NCBI RefSeq assembly: GCF_000284375.1
Contig: NC_017249.1
Location: forward strand, 3,884,001-3,948,000
Length of the DNA: 64,000 nucleotides
Reading direction: 5' to 3'
Origin: Bradyrhizobium japonicum USDA 6
GTDB taxonomy: Bacteria > Pseudomonadota > Alphaproteobacteria > Rhizobiales > Xanthobacteraceae
Part shown: one piece after another, positions 27,059 to 36,185 of the stretch
Numbering within the stretch: the stretch's first letter is position 1
Layout: every line of letters begins with the position of its first letter
The notes under the pieces: generated by a model
Databases searched by the model: none
The model's input: the letters and a program-made list of their open reading frames with translations, nothing else
Told to the model about the DNA's origin: nothing
Translations under genes and position numbers: made by a program

Positions 27059-27475
27059 TTACTTCGTCACCTGGCCGCGGATCTCGCCGCCCGGATTGGC
27101 CGCGGTGTGGATGTTGACGTAGAGCTTGCCGGCGAGCAGGTCAGCAGCTTGCGCATCGGTCAGCGTCGCCGAGCCCTCGACCGGGCTGGAGGTCGCGTTC
27201 GGGATCGCGACCGCGACGCCGGCGTTCTTGCCGGCCTCGGCCGGCCCGTGGAAGTGGGCGGCCGTTGCCGGGCCGGACAGGCCGGAATAGGTGACCTTCC
27301 AGGACAGCTTCTTGCTGGCGGCATCATAGTCCAGATCGGCGGTTCCGGTGCCGCTGGTGGTGGTCGCGGGCACCTCGGACTTGCCGTCGAGCGTTGCTTT
27401 CAGCTTTTCGGCGCCGGCGGGGGCTGCAAAAGCTGCGGCGCCCAGCGCGACCATGGCGATGACGGTCTTGTTCAT
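27059..27475 (-). CDS. CHRD domain-containing secreted protein
   Basis: A 138-residue protein with a Sec signal peptide (about 1-22, cut after APAGA) and a single CHRD domain. The conserved features are LDGKSEVPATTTSGTG, AAHFHGPA and YVNIHTAANPGGEIRGQ. CHRD domains were described in chordin and are widespread in secreted bacterial proteins of unknown role. An AGGGAG site precedes the ATG at 27475. It is divergent from the diheme cytochrome gene. Confidence 0.88.
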   Translation of the reverse strand: MNKTVIAMVALGAAAFAAPAGAEKLKATLDGKSEVPATTTSGTGTADLDYDAASKKLSWKVTYSGLSGPATAAHFHGPAEAGKNAGVAVAIPNATSSPVEGSATLTDAQAADLLAGKLYVNIHTAANPGGEIRGQVTK

Positions 27476-27628
27476 GACATTCTCCCTGAGACCTCGTTGG
27501 CCTGCCAACCTTCCAACATTGGCCGTTTCAGTTTATTCCCGTATCCGGCCGGGGCGGGCTAAATTCTTCGTGGCTGGAGCCGCGCGGACATCGGTCATAA
27601 GTTCGCGGCAAGCAATGAATGGATCTGC

Positions 27629-28558
27629 ATGTTGCAACGAACAATTGCCGTGGCGCTGCTCGCCGCGGTCGCTGCTGCGGGCCTCTATTGGTGGCTCAGC
27701 GCGCCGGTGGTGGCGGCCGGCGCCGCCACAACGCCGGCCCATGTCCCCAATCTCGCCAATGGCGAGGTGATGTTCAACGCCGGTGGATGCGCGTCCTGCC
27801 ATGCCGTCCCCGACCAGCCCGATCGCACCAGGCTCGGCGGCGGCGTCGCGATCAAGTCGCCGTTCGGAACGTTCTACGCGCCGAACATCTCCTCCGATCC
27901 GACCTACGGCATCGGCAAATGGACCGACGCCGATTTCGTCAACGCGGTCATGCACGGGGTCTCGCCGGACGGACAGCATTATTTTCCGGCGTTTCCCTAC
28001 ACGTCCTATCAGCACGCCAGGCGCGAGGATGTGCTCGACCTCTTCGCCTATCTGAAAACGCTGCCGCCCGTTGCAGGCAAGGTGCGTGACCACGACGTGC
28101 GCTTTCCGTTCGACATCCGGCGCAACATCGGCATCTGGAAATTCCTGTTTATGGACGGAAAGCCCTTCGTCGCCGACGGCACGAAGTCGCCGCAATGGAA
28201 TCGCGGAGCGTATCTCGTCAACAGTTTCGGCCATTGCGCCGAATGCCACAGCCCGCGCAATGCGCTCGGCGGCATCATCTCTGGAGAGCGCTTTGCCGGC
28301 GGACCCAATCCGGAAGGCGAGGGCTGGGTACCCAACATCACACAGAAGCGTCTCGGCGAGTGGAGCGCGAAGGATATTGCCTATTTCCTCAAGACCGGCG
28401 AACTGCCCGACGGCGACAGCGTCGGCGGCGCGATGACGCGCGTGATCAAGAACACCTCGCAATTGCCGGACGAGGATCTCGCGGCCATGGCGGATTACAT
28501 CAAATCGCTGCCGCCGGTGGACGGGCCGCCGCGGCCGAAACGCAAGGAAGCCAGCTAG
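27629..28558 (+). CDS. Diheme cytochrome c
   Basis: A 309-residue protein with an N-terminal signal/anchor (about residues 4-24) and two class I cytochrome domains with haem motifs CASCH (~54) and CAECH (~208). The domain plan (NGEVMFNAGGCASCH, PFGTFYAPNIS, FGHCAECHSPRNALGG) matches the cytochrome subunits of periplasmic alcohol, aldehyde or gluconate dehydrogenases, which have three haems, but here only two are seen. No dehydrogenase gene is adjacent. It probably passes electrons to the terminal oxidase chain. Confidence 0.88.
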   Translation: MLQRTIAVALLAAVAAAGLYWWLSAPVVAAGAATTPAHVPNLANGEVMFNAGGCASCHAVPDQPDRTRLGGGVAIKSPFGTFYAPNISSDPTYGIGKWTDADFVNAVMHGVSPDGQHYFPAFPYTSYQHARREDVLDLFAYLKTLPPVAGKVRDHDVRFPFDIRRNIGIWKFLFMDGKPFVADGTKSPQWNRGAYLVNSFGHCAECHSPRNALGGIISGERFAGGPNPEGEGWVPNITQKRLGEWSAKDIAYFLKTGELPDGDSVGGAMTRVIKNTSQLPDEDLAAMADYIKSLPPVDGPPRPKRKEAS

Positions 28559-28559
28559 T

Positions 28560-30151
28560 CTAGGGTATGTAGCGGAAGTACGCGGCTTTTTGGGGAGGCT
28601 CAGGGAAGCCCCGGATTTCAATTAGCCGTGGTGGAGGCTTGCCTTCCATAAGTAGTATCGCAAGGTCGTTTAGCACGTTTCGTGTCGTGGCGAACGTGTT
28701 GTGATTTAGCCCGAACAATTCATCTCCAATCAGACTGACATCAATCGTCCAAAGTCCAGGCAAAACAACTGGCCCGGCATCAGGTACATCTCCTGCGCGC
28801 GGGATACCTCCGGCAATACGCTTCGATAGCTGCAAGGCCTTGTCGTTCTTGGATGCGTAAAGTGTAAGCCCCTTAGTGACCTTTGCAACGCCGGAAATGT
28901 CTTGGACAAACATGTCTCGGTCCACATCGGGGGCGACCATAATCAACTGCGCGATAGCCGTGGGCGATCGTGTCGCGGCGCTATTTGATAGGGCCTCAAC
29001 TGCGATCAAATTCCCCATACTGTGAGCTATCACATCGATATTGTCATATCCGGCTTTGTAAAGATCGTCGATCACGCGAAGAAAGGCCGTGCGCGAACCT
29101 AACGCGCTTTCTTTGTCATAGAGATAGTCCGCGATATCCCCGCGAGACGGCCATGAGAATAAGATTGTGGTGCCTCTGAACTGAAGATCCCAAGTTATCT
29201 GCGCTGCCCGGAGGACGGCGTCGCGGAATTTGGTATTGAAGCCATGGACAAACACGAGAGCCCTTTTCTTCTTCGTTGACGCCAGCGTTCTTATCCATTT
29301 CGCTTCGTCTGTTTTCTCGATGTTGCGAATAGTAAAATGCTTCGTTGGGTCAAGTGTGTCTTTTCTCAAGCTAAATCCGAAGAGCTTAAGGCTCGGGGGC
29401 AATTCTATGTTTCCGATGTGGTGTCCTTCAGGCACCCGGACGCGAACGATCCCGACACTCAGATCAGGGTTGCGCTCGCCTGTGTAGCCGCTGACAGCAG
29501 TCCAGCCGTTCAAGCTGTAGACAGGAGGTCCATCGCTTGTGAATGCGGGCTGGGGATGGCCTTCGATATCGGGGGAGTGTCTGACTGTTTGCGGTTCGTT
29601 GCATAGAAAAACTCAACGATACGTGTGTCGATTCCGGAGTCTTGAATCGCGCCGCCTTGGATATCCGGGTCTATCTTGGTGCCGCCGGGCTTGATGGTTG
29701 GCCTGACCGGGGCTGCTGTCACATCAAAAGGCGCGCGCCATGGCTCATCATCTGCCAGCGTGACGGGCCTAAACCTCTCGATAGAAATCCATTGAACTGA
29801 GTTGGAATCAGTGAGGAACTTCCAGTAACTCTCATACTGTGTGTTCTGAATCAAAAAAGTCACGCTATTTGGCCCGCGCTCGCGCTCCGATGCCGATAGG
29901 CAGCCTCGTAGCCGGTCCGAAAAGCGAGCGTATCTCCCAATGAAATTTTTGGCAGCTTCCGGCTGAACAATTGCCGGCATTCGCTCTGGGGCCTTCCGCG
30001 AAAACGCTTCGCAGATTTGAAGGACGTCTCGCTCGGCGACGATCGGTTGCGCGCAGCTGCTCCCGAAGCTCGTTGCCAAAGCAATTGACCAAACAGCCAA
30101 GTATTTTAACCAATGCTGGGGCACGGCACTCCCCTCAAAATGAAAATGCAA
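28560..30151 (-). pseudogene. DUF900-family alpha/beta hydrolase, frameshifted
   Basis: The upstream part (start 30124 or 30151 to 29510) has a signal peptide, a ~150-residue unrecognised domain and the DUF900 entry motif FFYATNRKQSD. The downstream part (28560-29513) continues with GYTGERNPDLSVGIVRV, FVHGFN (oxyanion) and the nucleophile elbow AHSMGN. The two pieces sit in different frames. Adding one C to the run of five at 29571-29575 (G on the + strand) joins them as DTPPDIEGHPQPAFTSDG, giving about 521 residues. The GTG at 30124 has a strong GAGGGGAG Shine-Dalgarno and is the likely start. GC content is clearly lower than the flanks. It is downstream of, and co-directional with, the metallopeptidase gene. 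Confidence 0.75.
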
Positions 30152-30271
30152 GAGACGCGAGCAGGGGTTCGTCGCGGAGTTTCGCTTCGTCCAGTGGGGG
30201 CTCCCGAGCGGCCCCGCTCGGTAGTATGCAGTCGTCGGACATCGGCTGTTGAGAGTTGGGAAGGTCGGGCC

Positions 30272-31306
30272 TCATTGCCGCGCTCCAGCAAAGGTATTGC
30301 AGCTCTTCACCAATCCAGTTGCGTAACCGACATCGAACCAATGATGGCGCTGCGCAGCGCTGCCATGAGTGAACGAGTCAGGCACTACGTACCCCAAGGC
30401 ACTTTTCTGCAGGGTGTCGTTGCCTAGTGCTTCTGTCGTTCGAATTGCCGCTGCTATGTCGCTCGCGTTGATCTTCGCTTTCTCTTTAATCTTACGCGCC
30501 CAAATGCCGGCGAGACAATCGGCCTGCAACTCGAGAAGAACTTGTAACCGGTTTCTCTCCGCCTCCGTTTCCATGCTCCCTTGAAGCTCGCGCACTTTTG
30601 GCATAATTCCCAGCAAATTCTGAACGTGGTGTCCGATTTCGTGGGCTATCACATAGGCCTGAGGAAGTTGACAGTCGGCGCCGCTCGAATCGCAGGCGTG
30701 AAGTTCAGCCTGCATCTCTTGGAAGAACGAAAGGTCGAGGTAGACCTTCTGATCATCGGGACAATAGAATGGTCCCATGATCTTCTCGGCTAATCCGCAG
30801 GCTGCGTAGGTGGCGCTTGTGTACAGGACGAGACGGGGTGGCCGATAAGTCAGGCGATCGGATGCGAAGATTGCCTGCCAGACCTCCTCCGTGCTGCCCA
30901 GAACTCGCGAAACGAAGAGATACATCTTGTCGCGCGGCGCACCGGTCTGGTCGCCCGACTTCGCTGGAAGCTCAGCATAAAGCCACTCGGCTTGCGCGTC
31001 ATGGCTACTCGTTGTTGCCGTAAATCCTTCGCCGAACAGGCGAGCCCGCACGAAGCTGCCAACTTCGATCTGTTCAGTTTGAGCCACGCCATGACGTTGG
31101 AGCGGCTGGACGGCTATTGGCTCGTGATAGCCGACCGTCATTTCCGTCGGAGGATCAAAGACAACTGAACCCGGACCAATCCTGTCGACTTGGTTACGGA
31201 GGATGGCAGCGGGGTCTATCGGTGCCGGGCGAACTGCCCAGGCTAAGCCGCCTGTGCAAAGCACCCAGACAGCAACTGCTATCGAAACAAGCGGTCCTTT
31301 GGGCAT
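30272..31306 (-). CDS. Neutral zinc metallopeptidase (YpfJ/Zn_peptidase_2 family) with extra N-terminal domain
   Basis: A 344-residue protein with an N-terminal signal/anchor (about 5-24). Residues ~128-340 match the YpfJ-type family: VLGSTEEVWQ, GPFYCPDDQKVYLDLSFF, the zinc motif HEIGHH (222-227), likely third ligand Glu259 in LELQADC, and VPDSFTHGSAAQRHHWF. Residues ~50-110 (MTVGYHEPIAVQPLQ, then IEVGSFVRARLFGEGF) form an extra beta-rich region not usual in this family. The ATG at 31306 is chosen because the signal peptide starts there; the frame is open to 31402. It has lower GC than its neighbours. It is followed after ~120 bases by the DUF900 gene, a probable operon. Confidence 0.85.
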   Translation of the reverse strand: MPKGPLVSIAVAVWVLCTGGLAWAVRPAPIDPAAILRNQVDRIGPGSVVFDPPTEMTVGYHEPIAVQPLQRHGVAQTEQIEVGSFVRARLFGEGFTATTSSHDAQAEWLYAELPAKSGDQTGAPRDKMYLFVSRVLGSTEEVWQAIFASDRLTYRPPRLVLYTSATYAACGLAEKIMGPFYCPDDQKVYLDLSFFQEMQAELHACDSSGADCQLPQAYVIAHEIGHHVQNLLGIMPKVRELQGSMETEAERNRLQVLLELQADCLAGIWARKIKEKAKINASDIAAAIRTTEALGNDTLQKSALGYVVPDSFTHGSAAQRHHWFDVGYATGLVKSCNTFAGARQ

Positions 31307-31685
31307 TGCCGGCCCCCGGCGCTCACGATCCGTGCGAAAAGAGCATTCCAGGGTTGTATGTTCAATGAAATTTCTCACACTTTGCGCGCGGCATAAGTGC
31401 ACGCGATCGGGCCGCCGAATTGTTATTCCTCCGCGGACCTAAGCGCGTGGGCTACGATGCAAAGGCCCCAACCACTTGGAGACTATCCGTTTTTTGACCG
31501 GACATTGGCGCGATGTCGACGCGGCCGTCATCGATGAAGCGCGTTGAGCCTTGCCAGCGCGGGAGGGGCGAGCGCTGGATGATGTATGCGATGGTCAAAA
31601 TCCGAAGAACTCACTTTGAGCACAATAGGTCCGCTGCGCTGTCCCGGAAGCGGACTTCCCATCCGGCCCTCTGTGAGTGCACGCC
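31307..31685. other. Intergenic stretch, promoter region of the metallopeptidase island
   Basis: About 380 bases of mixed composition contain no supported gene. A CCAGCGC/GCGCTGG inverted repeat (31554-31578) is the only notable structure; it could be a terminator-like stem for the AsnC-type gene to its right. Confidence 0.4.
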
Positions 31686-31931
31686 CTAGCTCGCCCCAAA
31701 CGCCTTGAAGGTGATGATGGTGAGGGTGTCCTGGATGCCAGGCAGCACCTGCACCTTCTCGTTGATGAAGTGGCCGATGTCGGTGTCCTTGTCGACGTAG
31801 AACTTCACCAGCAAATCGTAATGGCCGGCCGTGGAGTAGATCTCGGAGGCGATCTCGGCTTCGGCAAGCGCATTGGCGACCGTGTAGGACTGGCCGAGCT
31901 TGCATTTGATCTGGACGAAAAAAGGAACCAT
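31686..31931 (-). CDS. Stand-alone Lrp/AsnC ligand-binding (RAM) domain protein
   Basis: An 81-residue protein that is just the C-terminal alpha-beta sandwich of Lrp/AsnC regulators (VPFFVQIKCKLGQSY, STAGHYDLLVKFYVDKD, VQVLPGIQDTLTIITF), with no helix-turn-helix. Stand-alone RAM proteins bind amino acids and may modulate full-length Lrp proteins. The ATG at 31931 has GGAG eight bases upstream; an in-frame GTG at 31940 overlaps that site and is rejected. It is divergent from thiD with a repeat element in between. Confidence 0.88.
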   Translation of the reverse strand: MVPFFVQIKCKLGQSYTVANALAEAEIASEIYSTAGHYDLLVKFYVDKDTDIGHFINEKVQVLPGIQDTLTIITFKAFGAS

Positions 31932-31960
31932 TGCAGTCACTCCGAAGGCATATCTGGCGG

Positions 31961-32067
31961 CTAGAGCTATTTCCGTTCCGATGAAATCGGAACGGGGCTC
32001 TAGATTCTAGTTTTGACGCGTTTTCTTCACGCGAACCGGTATCCACTTCGCTCGAAAACGCTCTAAT
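31961..32067. repeat. Extragenic repeat element, copy 1
   Basis: A stem from CTAGAGCTATTTCCGTTCCG pairing with CGGAACGGGGCTCTAG is followed by TTTTGACGCGTTTTCTTC and a tail ending GAAAACGCTCTA. The block TTTTGACGCGTTTTCTTC recurs exactly at 60227-60245, again between genes. This identifies a dispersed noncoding repeat family. Confidence 0.75.
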
Positions 32068-32162
32068 AGGCCAAAACCGGCCGGATTTAGCAAGCGAACT
32101 TGCGGGCCGCCGGGGTGCGCGCTAGGACGGGCGATGGCCTCAAAAACGTGGAAAATCGCCCC

Positions 32163-32963
32163 ATGACGACGCCCGTGGCGCTCACCATCGCCGGCTCCGA
32201 TTCGAGCGGCGGCGCCGGCATCCAGGCCGACCTGAAGACCTTTGCCGCGCTCGGCGTCTATGGCGCCTCCGCCATCACGGCCCTGACCGCGCAGAACACG
32301 CGCGGCGTCACCGGCATCCACGCGGTGCCCGCCGAATTCGTCACTGCGCAGATCGATGCCGTGTTTTCCGATCTCGAGGTCGGTGCGGTGAAGATCGGCA
32401 TGGTGGCACAGGCCGCCAGCATCGATGCGATCGCGGCAGCCCTGTCGCGCTGGAAGCCTCGCCATATCGTGCTCGATCCCGTGATGGTCGCAACCTCCGG
32501 CGATCGGCTGCTCGCCTCGGAGGCGGTGGAAGCCCTGCGCAAGAAACTGATGCCGCTGGCGTCGGTGATCACGCCTAACCTGCCCGAGGCCGCGGCTCTG
32601 CTCGACGAGCCCGTCGCGACACGCGAGGCCGAGATCGAGAGCCAGGGGCGCCGGCTGCTGGCGCTGGGCTGCCGCGCGGTCCTGATCAAGGGCGGGCACG
32701 GCGAGGGCGCCGAAAGCATCGACTATCTCGTCAGCACCGAAGGAACGATCGCGCTCGCCGCGCCGCGCGTCGCCACCCAAAACACCCATGGCACCGGCTG
32801 CTCGCTGTCCTCGGCCGTCGCGGCGGGCCTCGCCAAGGGCGAGGTGCTCGAGCAGGCGGTGCGCAACGCCAAGGCCTGGATCAGCGCAGCGATCGCGGCC
32901 GCCGACCGCTTCAGCGTCGGCCACGGCCACGGGCCGATCCATCATTTCCACAAATTTTACTGA
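32163..32963 (+). CDS. thiD: Bifunctional hydroxymethylpyrimidine kinase / phosphomethylpyrimidine kinase ThiD
   Basis: A 266-residue ribokinase-fold enzyme, the normal ThiD length. It starts with [20 protein letters not shown] (substrate and ATP contacts) and has [20 protein letters not shown] and the anion-hole/catalytic region [12 protein letters not shown]. It phosphorylates HMP to HMP-PP for thiamine synthesis. No other thi gene is nearby and no THI-box was recognised upstream; the upstream spacer is a repeat element instead. The ATG at 32163 follows a frame extension that lacks similarity. Confidence 0.95.
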   Translation: MTTPVALTIAGSDSSGGAGIQADLKTFAALGVYGASAITALTAQNTRGVTGIHAVPAEFVTAQIDAVFSDLEVGAVKIGMVAQAASIDAIAAALSRWKPRHIVLDPVMVATSGDRLLASEAVEALRKKLMPLASVITPNLPEAAALLDEPVATREAEIESQGRRLLALGCRAVLIKGGHGEGAESIDYLVSTEGTIALAAPRVATQNTHGTGCSLSSAVAAGLAKGEVLEQAVRNAKAWISAAIAAADRFSVGHGHGPIHHFHKFY

Positions 32964-33191
32964 TCCGGGCCGCGAGCGCACCGCCAGCGGCGCGCGGGAC
33001 CGCTGCGGTTAACCTGTTCAGCCATCGGTTCCGGGGTCTTGCGGGGGCCGCTGCGGCGCCATGTCGCCTGATTGTCGCATGCGACTGATATTCGCGGGGA
33101 GGGCGAGGCAAGGTCTGATTCGTATTCGAGGGTGCCTCAAGGGTTCAATCTGTCATCCCCCTGTCACGGGACATTTGTTACAGGCTGGCGC

Positions 33192-34004
33192 ATGGGAAGT
33201 TACGATGTGAGTGACGAGAGCCCGGAGCGGCGCTTTCGCACTTTGTTCATCTCCGACGTTCATCTCGGAGCCCGCGGTTCTCAAGCCGACCTGCTGCTCG
33301 ACTTCCTGCGCTACCACGATGCCGATACGATCTATCTCGTCGGCGATATCGTCGACGGCTGGGCGCTGAAATCGAGCTGGCACTGGCCGCAATCGCATAA
33401 CGACCTGGTCCAGAAGCTGCTGCGCAAGGCGCGCAAGGGCGCCAAGGTCATCTACATTCCCGGCAATCACGACGAGTTCCTGCGCAATTATTACGGCACG
33501 CATTTCGGCGGCATCGACGTCGTCGAGAACACCGTCCACACCGGCGTGGACGGCAAGCGCTATCTCGTCATCCACGGCGACATCTTCGATCTCGTGGTGC
33601 AGAACGCGCGCTGGCTCGCCCATCTCGGCGACAAGGCCTACGACTTCGCGATCCAGATGAATCGCTTCGTCAACTTCTTCCGGCGCATGTTCAAGGTGCC
33701 CTATTGGTCGCTGTCGCAATGGGCCAAGCAGAAGGTCAAGAACGCCGTCAACTACATCGGCGCGTTCGAGCAGGCGCTCGCCGCCGAGGCGCGGCGTCAC
33801 GACGCCGACGGCGTGATCTGCGGCCACATCCACTATGCCGTGATCCGCGACGAAGCCGGCATCCGCTACATGAATTGCGGCGACTGGGTCGAGAGCTGCA
33901 CGGCGCTGGTCGAGCATGACGACGGTCATTTCGAGATCATCACCTGGGCGGATCAGGCGCGGAAGCCGGTACAGGTTCCGCAGGTCGCAGCCAGAGCTGC
34001 ATAG
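33192..34004 (+). CDS. UDP-2,3-diacylglucosamine diphosphatase-like (LpxH-like) metallophosphoesterase
   Basis: A 270-residue calcineurin-like phosphoesterase with all metal motifs in order: ISDVHLG (Asp22, His24), GDIVDGW, PGNHDEF, HGDIFD and CGHIHYA. The WHWPQSHNDLVQ and FRRMFKVPYWSLSQW stretches are typical of the alphaproteobacterial LpxH-like group. Many Alphaproteobacteria use LpxI for lipid A, so this relative may act on a different phosphorylated lipid or sugar. It is followed 13 bases later by a GT4 glycosyltransferase, which suggests a shared glycolipid pathway. The ATG at 33192 begins just before the domain. Confidence 0.87.
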   Translation: MGSYDVSDESPERRFRTLFISDVHLGARGSQADLLLDFLRYHDADTIYLVGDIVDGWALKSSWHWPQSHNDLVQKLLRKARKGAKVIYIPGNHDEFLRNYYGTHFGGIDVVENTVHTGVDGKRYLVIHGDIFDLVVQNARWLAHLGDKAYDFAIQMNRFVNFFRRMFKVPYWSLSQWAKQKVKNAVNYIGAFEQALAAEARRHDADGVICGHIHYAVIRDEAGIRYMNCGDWVESCTALVEHDDGHFEIITWADQARKPVQVPQVAARAA

Positions 34005-34017
34005 CAGAGGCCGCTTG

Positions 34018-35061
34018 ATGCGCATCCTGGTCGCGACCGACGCCTGGCACCCGCAAGTCAACGGTGTGGTTCGGACGCTGACCAAGCTCGCAGACGCCGC
34101 CAAGGCGCTCGGCGTCGAGTTCACGTTCCTGACGCCGCAATCGTTCCGCACCTTCGCGATGCCGAGCTACCGCGACGTGCGGCTCGCGATGCCGCGTCCG
34201 GCGCGAATCGCGAAGCTGATCGAGGAGGCGCGCCCCGACAGCATCCACATTGCGACGGAGGGGCCGATCGGCCTGATGGTCCGCCGCTACTGCCGCCAGC
34301 GCAAGCTGCCGTTCACGTCCAGCTTCCACACCCGCTTTCCCGAATATGTCCGCGCCCGCGTGCCGGTTCCGGAATCCCTGATCTGGCGGGCGCTGCGCCG
34401 ATTTCACGCGCCCAGCCGCGCCGTGATGGCGGCAACGCCGGCGCTGGCCCGCGAGCTTGGCGAGCGCGGTTTCGACAACGTCGTGCTGTGGCCGCGCGGC
34501 GTCGACACCAGCCTGTTCCACCCCCGCGGGATCGACCTCTGCCTGCCGGCGCCGGTGTTTCTCTCGGTCGGCCGGATCGCGGTGGAGAAGAACCTCGAGG
34601 CGTTTCTCGATCTCGATCTGCCCGGCACCAAGGTGATCGTCGGCGACGGCCCGGCGCGGGGCGCGCTGGAAGAAGCCTATCCGGATGCGATCTTCCTGGG
34701 CGAGAAGCACGGCGAGGCGCTGGCGGCAATCTATGCGGCGGCCGACGTGTTCGTGTTCCCCAGCAAGACCGACACGTTCGGCCTGGTCCTGCTGGAAGCG
34801 CTCGCCAGCGGCCTGCCGGTCGCGGCCTTCCCGGTGAAGGGCCCCCGCGACGTGATCGGCGATGCACCGGTCGGCGCCCTCGATCACGATCTGCGCAATG
34901 CCTGCTTCGCCGCGCTCGACGTGTCCCGGCAGGACTGCGTCGAATTCGCCGCCAATTACACCTGGGAGGCCTCGGCGAGGGCGTTTGTGGACAGCATCAA
35001 GGCGGTTGGCGCGGTGCTTCCAGGCAGGAATGGGGCGGAGCCGGTTAGTTTCGTAGCCTGA
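34018..35061 (+). CDS. GT4-family glycosyltransferase (SQD2/MgtA-like)
   Basis: A 347-residue GT-B enzyme starting with ILVATDAWHPQVNGVVRTL, the typical opening of the SQD2/MgtA subgroup. It also has TSSFHTRFPEYVRAR, WPRGVDTSLFHP, SVGRIAVEKN and the donor-site EX7E region FPSKTDTFGLVLLEALASG. Relatives move sulfoquinovose, mannose or glucuronate onto diacylglycerol. The preceding phosphoesterase gene, 13 bases away, may supply or recycle its lipid acceptor. The donor sugar is not decidable here. Confidence 0.9.
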   Translation: MRILVATDAWHPQVNGVVRTLTKLADAAKALGVEFTFLTPQSFRTFAMPSYRDVRLAMPRPARIAKLIEEARPDSIHIATEGPIGLMVRRYCRQRKLPFTSSFHTRFPEYVRARVPVPESLIWRALRRFHAPSRAVMAATPALARELGERGFDNVVLWPRGVDTSLFHPRGIDLCLPAPVFLSVGRIAVEKNLEAFLDLDLPGTKVIVGDGPARGALEEAYPDAIFLGEKHGEALAAIYAAADVFVFPSKTDTFGLVLLEALASGLPVAAFPVKGPRDVIGDAPVGALDHDLRNACFAALDVSRQDCVEFAANYTWEASARAFVDSIKAVGAVLPGRNGAEPVSFVA

Positions 35062-35125
35062 AAACCAAGGTTCATCGCGCGCAGGTGTCTTGCCCTGCGC
35101 CTCGTCCGGCGCGATAACATTGGAC

Positions 35126-36109
35126 ATGACCGAACAGCTCCTCCCGATCGGCCCTGCCGATATCGATGCAGCAGCGCGTGTGATCGCGCCCTTCGCCATC
35201 CGCACCCCGCTGTTGTCTTTTCCCGTGCTCAACGAGCGCGTCGGCGCAAAGGTCTTCCTGAAGCCGGAGATGCTCCAGCGCACCGGCTCCTTCAAGTTCC
35301 GCGGCGCCTTCAACAAGGTCGCCTCGATCCCGCAGGACAAGCGCGCCGGCGGCGTCGTCGCGTTCTCGTCCGGCAACCACGCCCAGGGCGTGGCGGCCGC
35401 GGCCAAGATCCTCGACATGCAGGCGACCATCGTGATGCCTGCGGATGCGCCGCTGTCGAAGCGCGAGCGCACCAAATCCTACGGCGCCGAGGTCGTGCTG
35501 TACGATCGCGATCGCGACGACCGCGAGGCGATCTCGCGCGGCATCGCCGAGAAGCGCGGCGCGACGCTGGTCAGGCCCTACGACGATCCGTTCGTGATCG
35601 CGGGGCAGGGCACCGCAGGTCGCGAGATCGCGGAGGACATGACTGCGCTCGGCCTCAGTCCCGACATCGTGGTGGCACCGGCCTCCGGCGGCGGCCTGAT
35701 CGCGGGCGTCGCCACGGCGGTGAAGGCGCGCTATCCGCGAGCCGAGATCGTGGTGGCCGAACCCGAGGCGTTCGACGATCACGGCATTTCGCTGACCGCC
35801 GGCCACCGCGAGCCGCATGGGCCCGCGGGCCGCACCATCTGCGATGCGCTGATGGCGCTGATCCCCGGCGAGATGACCTTTGCGATCAACAGCAAGCTGT
35901 TGGCGCGCGGCGTGACTGCATCTGACAAGGAAGTCGGCGCGGCCGTGGGCTTCGCCTATCGCGAGTTGAAGCTCGTGGTCGAGCCGGGCGGTGCTGTCGG
36001 TCTTGCCGCGCTGCTCGCGGGGCGCCTCGACGTCGCCGGGAAGAACGTCGTCATCGTGCTCTCCGGCGGCAATGTGGATGCGGATCTGTTTGCCGAGCTG
36101 GTTGCTTAG
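35126..36109 (+). CDS. Threonine/serine dehydratase (threonine ammonia-lyase type, PLP)
   Basis: A 327-residue fold-type II PLP enzyme. SFKFRGAFNK carries the Schiff-base Lys, SSGNHAQG binds the carboxylate, SGGGLIAG binds the PLP phosphate, and VLSGGN is near the C-terminus. The short length and lack of ACT-like domains point to a catabolic TdcB/serine racemase-like enzyme rather than IlvA. The likely reaction is threonine to 2-oxobutyrate plus ammonia. The ATG at 35126 is close to the domain start. A good terminator follows. Confidence 0.9.
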   Translation: MTEQLLPIGPADIDAAARVIAPFAIRTPLLSFPVLNERVGAKVFLKPEMLQRTGSFKFRGAFNKVASIPQDKRAGGVVAFSSGNHAQGVAAAAKILDMQATIVMPADAPLSKRERTKSYGAEVVLYDRDRDDREAISRGIAEKRGATLVRPYDDPFVIAGQGTAGREIAEDMTALGLSPDIVVAPASGGGLIAGVATAVKARYPRAEIVVAEPEAFDDHGISLTAGHREPHGPAGRTICDALMALIPGEMTFAINSKLLARGVTASDKEVGAAVGFAYRELKLVVEPGGAVGLAALLAGRLDVAGKNVVIVLSGGNVDADLFAELVA

Positions 36110-36137
36110 GGTTCGGACCTTCTAACATGAGGAAGGG

Positions 36138-36166
36138 GGGGCAGAGCGTTGCCGCTCTGCCCCTTT
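36138..36166. terminator. Rho-independent terminator between threonine dehydratase and caspase gene
   Basis: GGGGCAGAGC / GCTCTGCCCC perfect stem, six-base loop, then TTT. It lies 28 bases after the dehydratase stop and 20 bases beyond the convergent caspase gene stop, so it may serve both. Confidence 0.8.
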
Positions 36167-36185
36167 GTCGTTTCGCTTGTGGCGA

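Noticed and set aside
32068..32162. Possible thiamine riboswitch upstream of thiD
   Set aside because: The conserved CTGAGA and ACCTGA-type THI-box cores are not present in the leader.
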